DNA from: Chrysochromulina tobinii
Lineage: Eukaryota; Haptophyta; Prymnesiales; Chrysochromulinaceae
Length of the DNA: 56,476 nt
NCBI GenBank assembly: GCA_001275005.1
Contig: JWZX01002988.1
Span: 1-56,476 of the forward strand
Reading direction: 5' to 3'
Made by a program: the position numbers and the translations under genes. Within the stretch, counting starts at the first letter, position 1; each line of letters starts with the position of its first letter. The notes below the pieces were generated by a model. It ran no database searches. It was not told where the DNA came from and saw nothing but the letters and a program-made list of their open reading frames with translations. This document shows, piece after piece, positions 12,025-21,358 of this stretch.

Positions 12025-12778
12025 CAGGGGCGTGTGCGTGTACACGGATGACTGCTTCCGACGACGACAGCTGGAGACTTGAGGTGCGCGCGCCTCGTGC
12101 GCCGAGTGGAGCGCGCGTGCCGGGCGCCCCAGTTGCCCAGAGCCCCAGAGTCCTCCTCGACCTCGTGGAGCGCGCGAGGCGTGGCGACGTTGCTCGCGCT
12201 CCGCCGTGCGGTGCAGCGCCCTCTCCGGTGTCCGGGCCCGCTCCGCTCTGCCGCGTGTTTTTGGTTTTTAGTACAGTGCGGTTGTTTTTTTACTCTCAAA
12301 CAGACTTTAAAAGTGCCACTTTAAAATACGCTCCGCACGTCCGCGAAGCGAAGCGAGATCTAGCGTGTAAGCTGGTGTATATTCTATCGACTAGTGCAAC
12401 TAACACGGTCGCCCGTAGAGCAGCAGTAAACAGCAGAGGTCGTACAAACTACAATATCTTATATCTACCAACTATGTGCTCGACTTGTAATACGACGACT
12501 CGCTTGGTGCTGACTGCTGAGTTCACCACCAATTCCGTGTGTGTGACGCTGCCGACAAAGAAGCCAATCAGAGGTCCCGCGATTCCCCACTATTCGCGCA
12601 TCACGCCTGCCGTTCGTTTGTTTGTAACTTGAAGAGTTCATCACGGCGCTCGTCGCGTTCGCAAATCCAAATTTACGCCGCGTCGCGCCCGACCTTGTCG
12701 AGCGCTCCTTGCTGGTCTCCGTCAAAGTGGACTGTTCCAACAGTCCATGAGTCTGCGCGGCCGTGAGAGCGTAGCACC
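12025..12778. other. intergenic, 754 bp
   Basis: No gene supported. The region contains an AT-richer stretch (about 12260-12480) and should hold the MetAP2 3' UTR and the promoter of the Trp-repeat gene. Short ORFs here have no domain or codon signature. Confidence 0.5.
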
Positions 12779-15700
12779 ATGCTCAGATTCTTCGGATGGG
12801 GTTATCGTCGACGTCGCCGCGCGGTGAAACAGGGCGCGACCACCGTGGAACAGTTGTGGCTGAGTGCAGCTTTCGGCGTCTGGCAGCATAAGGTGGACGT
12901 GGCCCGAAAGACTGATCTTGCGGTGCGAAGCTTACAGAACAGCCACATCCGCAAAGTCTGGACTTCGTGGATCATGGGCACCGCCGAGAAACTGCACGAG
13001 CTCAACAAGCTCTCGCACAGCCTCAAACATTGTCTGCACCGCGAGTGTTCACGCGGATGGGTCACCTGGCAAGCCTTCCTCGAGGTGCTCCTGCAGTTGG
13101 AGGTCCTGAAAGGCGCACTAGCTCGTCTCATGCAGCGAGAACTGGCACGCGGGCTGTCAGCGTGGCTGGTATGGTGGGAGGAGCTGACGCAACGGCACAA
13201 TGCCTTGCAACGAGGGCTTTCTCGCATGCTTCATCAGCAGCTGTCTGGCGCGTTCGGCACGTGGACCGAGGTGTCAGGCGAAGCGGCCCAGCGAGTTCGG
13301 CTGAGTCGCAAAGGCATGGGCTTCATCATGCATCGTGGGCTCGCGCTCGGTATGGCCTCATGGCGCGCAGCGCACGAAGAGCGCGCACCATTTGCGATTG
13401 CCATCAATTTCTTTTGCCATCGAGAGCTTGCACGCAGCTGGATGTCCTGGCGGACGCTCTTTGAGGAGTACTCGCAAAAGCGCGAGGCGCTCGGCCCGGT
13501 GCTTGTGCGCTTGCGCCAGCGCCAGCTTTCTACGGCCTGCGGCTCGTGGGTGGACAGTGCGAATGAGCGTGCCGAGCAGGATCGCGTCGCTCGCAAGGCT
13601 TTGAGCTTTGCACTCCAGCGTGGGCTCGCACTTGGGATGGGGCCGTGGCGAGAAATGTGCGCCATGCAGAGGGCAGAGGCAGCTGTACTGACTCGCATGA
13701 TAAACAGGCACCTTGCTCAAGGCTTCGGAAGCTGGTACAAGTGGCACGTAGAGCTTGCGCACAAGCGGGACACCAAGAGCCGATCCTTGAGCCGCATGCT
13801 CCGTCGACAATTAACCCTGGCATGGCTTTCGTGGTCAGAGGCCGCCATGGAGCAGCGGACTGCGAAGGAGCGGAAGCTGGAGGCCGCCCGTCGGGCTCTG
13901 GTCAGTCACGAGCTTTCTCGCGGTTGGAACTCGTGGATGGCATACTACGAGGAGATCGCACAGTTGCATCTGGCGCTACGACAAGGGCTCGCTCACATGC
14001 TCCATCAGCAACAGGCTCGAGTCTTTGTCTCTTGGACGGAAACAGCTGCTGAGCGCGCCGAGCAGACGCGGCTTGGACGCAAAGTGATAGCCTTTACGCT
14101 CCATCGTGGGTTGGTGCTCGGGATGGTCTCGTGGCGCGCCGCGACCACCTTACGAACCGCTCTCAATTTGGCAGAAGCGATGCTGCATCGTTTGATCAAC
14201 CGCCAGCTCTCCTTAGGTTTCAGGTCTTGGGCGGAATGGGTCGAACAACAAGAGATGAATAGGCAGAGATTTTTGGAAGCTCTGGGATACTTTATGAATC
14301 GAGAGGCTGGCCGCAGCTGGACTGCGTGGCGAGAAATGATCGAGGACTTGGCTCACAGGCTGGGAGCGGTGAACCAGACAATGAGCCGAATGATGCAACG
14401 CGGCATGCTCCGCGGTTTCGAGGCTTGGAAGCAGGCATATTGTCGATGGTGCGAGGCATATTCCGACAATCCGATGGTGCGAGCCGCGAATCATCTGCGG
14501 AGCCGCGAGCTTACCCATGGGTTCAGCGCATGGTTGGGCGCGTTCAGGGAGTGGCAGCGCTCGCGCAAGGGCCTGAAGTTCATTGCCAATCCTGGGATGG
14601 CTCATGCCATGGCATTGTGGCGCGGGCTCGTCATGGAGCTCCTTCATGTACGCGAAGCCTTGATCCATGTGATCAATAGCCGGCTTTTGCGTAGCTTGTA
14701 CACCTGGCACGAGGCGGTCAAGGAGCTCTTGCATGTACGCAGGGCATTGATTCGTGTGATCAATCACAGAATTGCGCGTAGCTTGGACGCCTGGCATGAG
14801 GCAGCTAGAGAGCGGGCTGCAGATCGGGAGATATCGCGTATGGCTCGCAATTTTATCGTCAACCCTGGGATAGCTCGGGCCATGGCATCGTGGCGCGAGC
14901 TAGTCGCAGAGCTCCTGCATTTGCACGCGGCTTTGATCCGAGTGATCAATAGCCGGATATTGCGTAGCCTGTACATTTGGCACGGGGTAGTTGGGGAGCA
15001 GCTCGATCAACGCAACGCGATCCAAAAGGCGCTGCAGCGTATGCTCGAGCAGCGGCTAGCGCGCGGCTGGTACACCTGGCATGAGGCGGCCATCGAGCAG
15101 ATCGAGCATCACTATGCGATCCAGCATGCGCTGCAGCGAATGTTCGGGCAGCGGCTTGCGCGCGGCTGGAGCACGTTTTGTGAAGCACTGGCTCCGCGCG
15201 ACGATCCGATGGCAAGTGCGCTCCGTCACCTTCTCTATCGCAGCCTTTCACGTGGCTGGATAGCCTGGTGCTTGCACCTGGAGGATGTGGCCCATTGGAA
15301 GAGCGTCATGCAAAAACTACTTCATCGTGGCCTCTCACATGGCTGGGTGGCGTGGTGCTCGCACCTGGAGAACTTAGCTTACGGGCAGAGCGTGATGAAC
15401 AAATCCGTTGGGCGCTTGCGGCAACCGCGGGTTGCGCGGGCGATGCATTTGTGGCTCGAGGCGTACAATGCCCACGTGATCATGCGGACGGCCAAGGTCC
15501 GCCTGAGCAAGCGAGATCTCAACCGAGGCTTCGTGGCCTGGCTCGAGGCCTACGACGCCCATGTGACCTTTCGGATTGCCATGGTCCGCTTGCGCAAGCG
15601 AGGTCTGGCCCGTGGCTTCGTGAGTTGGACCGACTGGTGCTACGACCGCAAGTATGGTTTGCGAGCGAACGCTGGCGCGCTCCGCTACTTTTTGCGCTAT

Positions 15701-18457
15701 TTCACCAATCGCAGCCTGAGCCATGGCTTTCGTTCGTGGCGCAGCTTTGCGTGGGATGGGGCCTACAAAAAGGGCGTGATCCAGCTGATCATTAAGAAGC
15801 TCTCACAGCGCGGGCTTACCAACGCCTGGAACACGTGGCGTGGGAACGTGATAAGGCCGATGGTCGGCGTGGCCGGGCGGCTCATGAACTCAGCCCTCGC
15901 GCGTGCCTGGTGCGCGTGGCTCGAGCTCATCGAGTCGATCAAGCATCTCGCGGCCGCGATGCGCCACCTCACACATCGTGGGCTGTCACGTGGTTGGTTG
16001 GGTTGGCTGGCTGCGTGGCAGGAGTCGTCGCAGACGCGCAATGCATTCAAGGGCTCAATCGGTCGCTTGATGCATCGTGAGCGCCTTCGGTGCTGGAATG
16101 CCTGGATGGAGCATGCTGCAGAGCTTCGGGCGGACAAGGCTTCCCTCGGCCGCTTGAAGCGACGCGAGAGCGTTCGGTGCTGGAATGCCTGGATGGAGCA
16201 TGCTGCAGAGCTTCGGGCGGACAAGGCTTCCCTCGGCCGCTTGAAGCGACGCGAGAGCGTTCGGTGCTGGAATGCCTGGATGGAGCATACTGTTGAGCGT
16301 CGGGCAGAGCGGAATGCGCTGCGACGAGGTTTAGGCCGGCTGATCAACCGTCAGCTGACGAGTGCGTGGGGTGCGTGGGCCGAATTGGCCGCATTTCGAG
16401 GGCAGCAACTTCGCATTGTGAGGAAGTCTGCGAGCAAAATGTTACACAGTCGTCTCGCCGCGGCCATCGAGACGTGGTACAGCTTGGTCATCCCAGGTGC
16501 CAATGACCCTGCTGCGCCTCCTCGCGGCGTGATTCACGCCCTCAGGAGAGCAGGTTGGGTCGTCTCGGTGCGCATGGACCCGTTGGTAGGAGCCGTGGGG
16601 GCAGGCATGATGATGAAGACGCCATTTGCCAAGGGCTCCTCGACGCCTGGGACGGGCCCGCCAGCGTCCTCACCGTCGCTCGGCCTCTTTGACAAAATTC
16701 CTTCGCCAGCCTCGTCGCTACGTTCGCCAACCCCTCGTTCACCGTCCTTGGGGGGGAGCACGACGCCATATGCCCATAGCGGCGGCGAGAGGTGGGTTGT
16801 CCCGGCCAATGAGCACCGAGTTGTGCTCGTGGCCGAGCGCACTGTGGCCGCTCATCTGCTCAAGTATTCCAGCGCTGCTGAAGCAACGCCCATGTCCCGT
16901 GCCATCGGTTTCTTAATCAATCGAGAGCTGTCGCGCGGCTGGCAGGCGTGGCTGATCCTTTTCCAGATCTGCTGCACTCGCAATTCGTTGCAGGTTGGCC
17001 TCCTTCGGCTGATGCATCGCCAGTTGCATCGTGGCTGGAGCGCATGGGCGGCCATGGCGGCGGCCAACAGCCCACTCATGCACCTGGCGCGCAAGGCGAT
17101 GCACCGGTTGGCGAAAAGCCAGCTGGCCTTCGGCTTCACAGCTTGGCGCGACAAGGTGGGGCGCCCGTGGCGGGGTTGGGTGGTGCCCCTCTACTCCGAA
17201 GAGGCTCGTGCGATTCCGGTCCACAGGGTCAAGGCAGACTCGACTGCCCCGAGCACCGATTGGAAGAAGTGGTTGCGCGGAGAGCTTGGAAAACCCTCGG
17301 ACTCGAGCATCTACGCGGCCGCCGTCGGCAGGGATGGTGACATCTACTGCGCGGGGAAGGACGGGGACCTGCGGATCATCGATCCGAAGAGTGGGCGGGT
17401 CCTGACCCAGCTGCCCGGCCACACGGAGCGCGTCTGCGCGCTCGCCAAGATGTCGGACGAGCTGCTCGCGTCGGCCAGCAACGACAAGACGATTCGGCTG
17501 TGGCGGATGAACGAGGCATCGTGCTTTGGCACGCTTCGCGGCCACAAGGGCGCCGTGTCAGCCTTGCTCGCTGTCAACGATCGGATACTCGTATCGGGCG
17601 CCCACGACCAGGCAGTCAAGGTCTGGGATCTGCGCGACGGCCTCGGGTGCACGGCAACCTTCCGGCTCGACGGCAGCTCCGCGTCCAAGACGCGCGATGC
17701 CACCAAGTATCGCGCCCCTAGCCCGATCACCAACGCGCCCTCGTGCGCCGTCGTGTCGCTTAGCAGCCGCGAGCAGATTGTCGCCGCAGGCACCTGGGGC
17801 GGCGCGGTGCACCTATGCGATGTGCAACGTGGCCGCCCCTCGACGAGTTTCGAAGCCTGCTCGGGCGCCGTGTGGTCGCTGCTCGCTCCCAAGGAGATCT
17901 CGGGATGGTCGGCGCCCGGGATGTTGCTGACCGCGGGCTCCGACGGGCTGGTACGGCTCTGGGACATACGTGCGGACGTTCGGGAGCCCGCAAGCGTGCT
18001 AGCGGGTGGCGCGAGCGCCGCGGGCGGCGCCATATACGCGATGGTCGAGGACGAGGGGCTTCTGATCACTGGTGGCCACGACCATATGGTCAAGGTGTGG
18101 GACTGCCGGATGGGGCGCTGCCTTTTCGACCTGCCCGGTCACAGCGAGCCCGTGCGCTGCCTGGCAGTCGACGAGCATGATCGGACGCTCATTTCGGGCT
18201 CGACGGATGGGACCGTGCGCCTCTGGCAGCTCGATACGGTGCACAAGGGGCCGAGGGCGGCGCCGCCACGAGAGGAGGACGATGCGCTCGACCTCGAGGG
18301 CAGGCCGGAGTTTCGACAAACAAGTGTCGAGGAGAGTTTCGAGGGCAAGCCGGAGGTGCAGCCGGAGCAAAGTGCCTCGTTGTCTATGGCGACCGGGAAG
18401 CAAGTTCGGGCTGGCCGCTCGAAGAATGTCAAGGCTAAGGCGCTGCCAGAACTATGA
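12779..18457 (+). CDS. giant Sfi1-like Trp-repeat protein with C-terminal WD40 propeller
   Basis: A single 1892-residue ORF. Residues 1 to about 1220 and 1370-1460 are some 42 helical repeats of roughly 29-36 residues with the core R-x-L-[SA]-R-G-[WF]-x-[AS]-W, for example LSRGWIAWC and LARGFVSWTDW. These resemble Sfi1 centrin-binding repeats, in which each helix binds one centrin. Between the blocks is a Ser/Pro linker (about 1250-1330). Residues about 1510-1835 form a WD40 propeller of about seven blades with clear GH and WD dipeptides, such as LASASNDKTIRLW, GAHDQAVKVWDL and SGSTDGTVRLWQL. A long centrin-type rod ending in a protein-interaction propeller suggests a centriole, basal-body or flagellar-root scaffold; that is inference. 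A homologous repeat type occurs in the gene at 577. The C-terminal tail is acidic and then basic. Confidence 0.8.
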   Translation: MLRFFGWGYRRRRRAVKQGATTVEQLWLSAAFGVWQHKVDVARKTDLAVRSLQNSHIRKVWTSWIMGTAEKLHELNKLSHSLKHCLHRECSRGWVTWQAFLEVLLQLEVLKGALARLMQRELARGLSAWLVWWEELTQRHNALQRGLSRMLHQQLSGAFGTWTEVSGEAAQRVRLSRKGMGFIMHRGLALGMASWRAAHEERAPFAIAINFFCHRELARSWMSWRTLFEEYSQKREALGPVLVRLRQRQLSTACGSWVDSANERAEQDRVARKALSFALQRGLALGMGPWREMCAMQRAEAAVLTRMINRHLAQGFGSWYKWHVELAHKRDTKSRSLSRMLRRQLTLAWLSWSEAAMEQRTAKERKLEAARRALVSHELSRGWNSWMAYYEEIAQLHLALRQGLAHMLHQQQARVFVSWTETAAERAEQTRLGRKVIAFTLHRGLVLGMVSWRAATTLRTALNLAEAMLHRLINRQLSLGFRSWAEWVEQQEMNRQRFLEALGYFMNREAGRSWTAWREMIEDLAHRLGAVNQTMSRMMQRGMLRGFEAWKQAYCRWCEAYSDNPMVRAANHLRSRELTHGFSAWLGAFREWQRSRKGLKFIANPGMAHAMALWRGLVMELLHVREALIHVINSRLLRSLYTWHEAVKELLHVRRALIRVINHRIARSLDAWHEAARERAADREISRMARNFIVNPGIARAMASWRELVAELLHLHAALIRVINSRILRSLYIWHGVVGEQLDQRNAIQKALQRMLEQRLARGWYTWHEAAIEQIEHHYAIQHALQRMFGQRLARGWSTFCEALAPRDDPMASALRHLLYRSLSRGWIAWCLHLEDVAHWKSVMQKLLHRGLSHGWVAWCSHLENLAYGQSVMNKSVGRLRQPRVARAMHLWLEAYNAHVIMRTAKVRLSKRDLNRGFVAWLEAYDAHVTFRIAMVRLRKRGLARGFVSWTDWCYDRKYGLRANAGALRYFLRYFTNRSLSHGFRSWRSFAWDGAYKKGVIQLIIKKLSQRGLTNAWNTWRGNVIRPMVGVAGRLMNSALARAWCAWLELIESIKHLAAAMRHLTHRGLSRGWLGWLAAWQESSQTRNAFKGSIGRLMHRERLRCWNAWMEHAAELRADKASLGRLKRRESVRCWNAWMEHAAELRADKASLGRLKRRESVRCWNAWMEHTVERRAERNALRRGLGRLINRQLTSAWGAWAELAAFRGQQLRIVRKSASKMLHSRLAAAIETWYSLVIPGANDPAAPPRGVIHALRRAGWVVSVRMDPLVGAVGAGMMMKTPFAKGSSTPGTGPPASSPSLGLFDKIPSPASSLRSPTPRSPSLGGSTTPYAHSGGERWVVPANEHRVVLVAERTVAAHLLKYSSAAEATPMSRAIGFLINRELSRGWQAWLILFQICCTRNSLQVGLLRLMHRQLHRGWSAWAAMAAANSPLMHLARKAMHRLAKSQLAFGFTAWRDKVGRPWRGWVVPLYSEEARAIPVHRVKADSTAPSTDWKKWLRGELGKPSDSSIYAAAVGRDGDIYCAGKDGDLRIIDPKSGRVLTQLPGHTERVCALAKMSDELLASASNDKTIRLWRMNEASCFGTLRGHKGAVSALLAVNDRILVSGAHDQAVKVWDLRDGLGCTATFRLDGSSASKTRDATKYRAPSPITNAPSCAVVSLSSREQIVAAGTWGGAVHLCDVQRGRPSTSFEACSGAVWSLLAPKEISGWSAPGMLLTAGSDGLVRLWDIRADVREPASVLAGGASAAGGAIYAMVEDEGLLITGGHDHMVKVWDCRMGRCLFDLPGHSEPVRCLAVDEHDRTLISGSTDGTVRLWQLDTVHKGPRAAPPREEDDALDLEGRPEFRQTSVEESFEGKPEVQPEQSASLSMATGKQVRAGRSKNVKAKALPEL
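16088..16348 (+). repeat. perfect 87-bp tandem duplication in the Trp-repeat gene
   Basis: Copies at 16088-16174 and 16175-16261 are identical and a third begins at 16262 and diverges within about 30 bases. Each encodes one 29-residue repeat with the core CWNAWMEHAAELRADKASL. The lack of synonymous change shows a very recent expansion or gene conversion, in contrast to the other, diverged repeats. Confidence 0.9.
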
Positions 18458-18740
18458 AAACCGTCCGTAGCCTTTGCGCTGTGGCGCGTGTCGTGTTCGC
18501 AGACGCACAGTGGTCAGTGTGACAGAGCAGCAAACTGGGGTTGCACAGTGCGGCCGGCCGTCGGCGTGCTGCCCGTGGCCGTGCGAGCGGACCCGTTCGC
18601 GGTTCGGATCCTTCTAGACGAGACAAATCTTCAACCCTTAGATGTATTTGTGACATGTGAATCTGAATCTAGAACATATAGATCTGAAACACGACATGTC
18701 ACACTCAACGCGCGGAATGACTACTCACGCGGCCCTGCCC

Positions 18741-20983
18741 TCAGAATCGTGACAGTCCGGCACTCAGAGGCGCCCCCTGGTCAGGCGGCATTTCGAGCTT
18801 GGAACTCACTGGCGGCGGTCGATGAGCACGAGAGTGGATGAGGAAGTCGGACGGCATGAGGACCGTCGGGTCGACCGATGTGGCCGTGCCGCCGGAGCTC
18901 GAGCTCACGCTGGCACCGTCGGCCAGCGAGTCCGCGACCGAGTCCCGACGGGGCAGCGTGACGGCACGCGTCGAGCATGAGGACGACGCAGCAGCGGCCA
19001 TGGGCGTGGCGCTCACGGATGCGGGTGAGACGGGTGGCGAGGCGTCCTCAAACGGCCGCGGTGTACCGACGACGCGCAGCGCGAGCCGGTTAATGGCAGC
19101 CTCGACGAGTGCGACCGCGAGCGACGCGTTGTGCTGGGCGATCTCGTCGGCGTGCTGCGCCTCGATGTGTACCGCCAGCGCAGCCTCGAGGCCTACAGCG
19201 AAGGATAGACCAAATCGAGTTTGGGCTGTCTGACGTGCGATGGAGGCGAGCTCGGCGGGCGTGTAGTCCTCGAGGAGGAGCGTCTTGGGGAAGCGTCGCA
19301 CTAGCCCCGGGTCCGCGCGCATCAGACCGTCCATTGCATCTCGATAGCCTGCCAGCACCACGCAGAGCGAGGTGCGATTCGACTCGACCTCCGTGAGCAG
19401 GGTCCGGATCGCCTCATCAGAGAATGCGTCGCCGCGCGCCTCGCCGTTGCGACTCGAGCCCGCGAGCGCGTACGCCTCGTCCAGGAAGAGGCAGCCGCCC
19501 AGGGCCGCCTGCACCATCTCCTTGACTTGCGGGCACGTCCACCCAATGTGTGTGCCCTTGAGCTCGAGAGCGTTGCGTTCGACAAAGACAGGGCGCTTGA
19601 GTAGCCCGTAGGCTCGGAGCGCCTTGAAGAGGAGCCGAGCTGCCGTCGTCTTGCCGGCGCCGGGGTTGCCGGTGAGCACGAGGTTGAGGCACGCCTCGAG
19701 GAGCCTCGGGTCGCCACCGCGCTCGACGAATTCCACCTTGGCGCGCAGCATCAAAATGGGGGCAATTAGCATGCAATCGGGGGGCAGCCAGCATGCAATC
19801 GGAGGCAATCAGCTCGTCACCTTGGCGCGCAGCTCGGCGAGGTACCGCTTGAGCGGTGCCATGCCGATCAAGCCAGCAACCTCCGCGTCCACCGCGGCCC
19901 GCTCGGCCAGCAGTGACTGCAACCCGTGGGCCTGCAGCCCCAGGTCCGCGGCGGAGAGGATGAGGGGCGCCGAGAGCAGCCGTGGGAGCGCGAGCCGCCC
20001 GTTGCGGTGCGTGACCGCACGCTGCACGAGCTCCGAGGCGAGGTGGGCGTTCCGCATCGCGAGCACCTGTGGGGAGTGAGAACGTCGTGGTGAGCACATG
20101 CATGCCTCGGGGGCTCTTGGGTTGTCCGCATCGCGAGTACATCACGCGACCACGTGGCGCTGAGGGCGATCTGCAGCTCGCAGGGGCCGAGGCCGTCGGC
20201 GAGGGCGTAGCCGCGCTCGACGAGCCGGCGCTGCGCGATCTCGGCGAGCTCCGCCGGCGCGTAGTTGGGCAGCTGGAGCCACACGGGCTCCACCTTGCGA
20301 AAGTGGCTCACCGCGCCGTGGAGTGCTTCGATTCGATCCGTCGGGCCGAGGAAGATGAAGCAGTGGTCGGGGTAGTTGGCGAGGACGGCATCGACTTTGC
20401 CGCGCATGCTCTCGATCTTGTCGAGCCCATCGATGATCACGCACGACACGTCGCGCCGCACGTCGAGCACCAGGCCCTCGAGCGTCGTGCGTGTGGAGAC
20501 CATCCCGCGCGCGACGCCGAGTGCGCGCAGCAGCTCGGTCAGCGTCTCGGCGGCGAGCTTCTTGCCAACACCGAGGTTGCCCGAGATGAGCACGTTACGC
20601 ACGCACGGCGGCTCGCCCAGCGCTGTGCGCGCGAGGCAGTCACGCCGCTGGCTAGCGCAGTACTCCTTGATCGGCACGAGGCCGATCAACCTCTCGAGCG
20701 CCATGTCGACGCGGGCGAGCTTGGCCGGGTCGGCGGCCTTGCAAAGGCGGGCGATCTGGCGATACTCAGGTGTGCGCAGCCGACTGGCGATCACGGTCGA
20801 CTCGTGCTCTCGCCGTGCAGCCAGCAAGCTGTTCGCTGCCGCCTTCCGGCGGACTGCCAGGCCCTCCTGTCGCACTGTGAAGCCGCGCCAGGCGGCCTGC
20901 GCTTTGGTCGCGGCGACCAAGGGCGTCGAATGCAAGGTTGTTGAAAATTCCGAACGGGCCCGCTTGAACGGGCGCTCCTCCAT
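18741..20983 (-). CDS. tandem CbxX/CfxQ-type AAA+ ATPase with IQ motif
   Basis: Three exons (20983-20141, 20066-19821, 19736-18741) join in phase 0 to give 694 residues. An IQ-like motif (AQAAWRGFTVR, residues 28-38) suggests calmodulin or centrin binding. The first AAA+ unit (about 98-270) is degenerate: its P-loop GNLGVGKK lacks the Ser/Thr, and its Walker B reads CVIIDGLD. The second (about 345-580) is intact: GMAPLKRYL linker, P-loop GNPGAGKTT, Walker B CLFLDEAYAL, sensor VVLAGY and arginine-finger region DPGLVRRFP. This is the CbxX/CfxQ family, which includes red-type Rubisco activase. No plastid presequence is visible and the IQ motif points elsewhere, so a Rubisco role is not claimed. 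The C-terminal 110 residues are Ser/Val-rich and disordered. Confidence 0.85.
19737..19820 (-). other. intron (84 nt), second in the AAA+ gene
   Basis: Minus strand: donor GCCAAG|GTGACG, acceptor GCCAAG|GTGGAA, phase 0. The 16-mer GCTGCGCGCCAAGGTG is perfectly duplicated across both junctions. The interior has GCTGATTGCCTCC and two GATTGCATGCT-type units. The splice restores the linker before the second P-loop. Confidence 0.85.
20067..20140 (-). other. intron (74 nt), first in the AAA+ gene
   Basis: Minus strand: donor GTGAT|GTACTC, acceptor CCCACAG|GTGCTC, phase 0. The intron starts GTACTCGCGATGCGGA and the next exon GTGCTCGCGATGCGGA, one mismatch in 16. The splice restores W-S-R-D-V-L-A-M-R. 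Confidence 0.85.
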
Positions 20984-21358
20984 GTGGAGCGAGAGCTATT
21001 GGATGGAGACCTCCAGCCTCTGGGAGGCCCGAAAATAGGAAATTCCTAGGACGGGCGCTTTTGTGTCTTCTTTGAAAAGGCATGCAAAAACTCGCGGTTT
21101 CAGATGCGACATGTAGAACGACCTCGATAGGCTCTGCCCGCCTAGGCGACTTTCGAAGTTCACACTCGCGCCGACTGAGAAGCGCTGAGTGACTCTACTA
21201 CGGTACGTCAGACGCACGCGCGCGCATCTCGACCTTCGGGTGGGATGACCAGCCTGTGTTAGGTATGTGTCGTTCCCCAACACGTGAAAGTCAAACCTTT
21301 CTTGTTACTACTAGATATCCAAAAATTCTCTCCAACGCGCTCGCTTTACCATGTCGCT
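20984..21358. other. intergenic, 375 bp
   Basis: Lies between the AAA+ start and the JmjC stop, both minus strand. It should hold the AAA+ promoter and 5' UTR and the JmjC 3' UTR. No gene seen. Confidence 0.5.

Noticed and set aside
18741-20983. Naming the AAA+ protein as red-type Rubisco activase (CbbX)
   Set aside because: The family is right, but there is no plastid presequence and the N-terminal half with an IQ motif is not typical.
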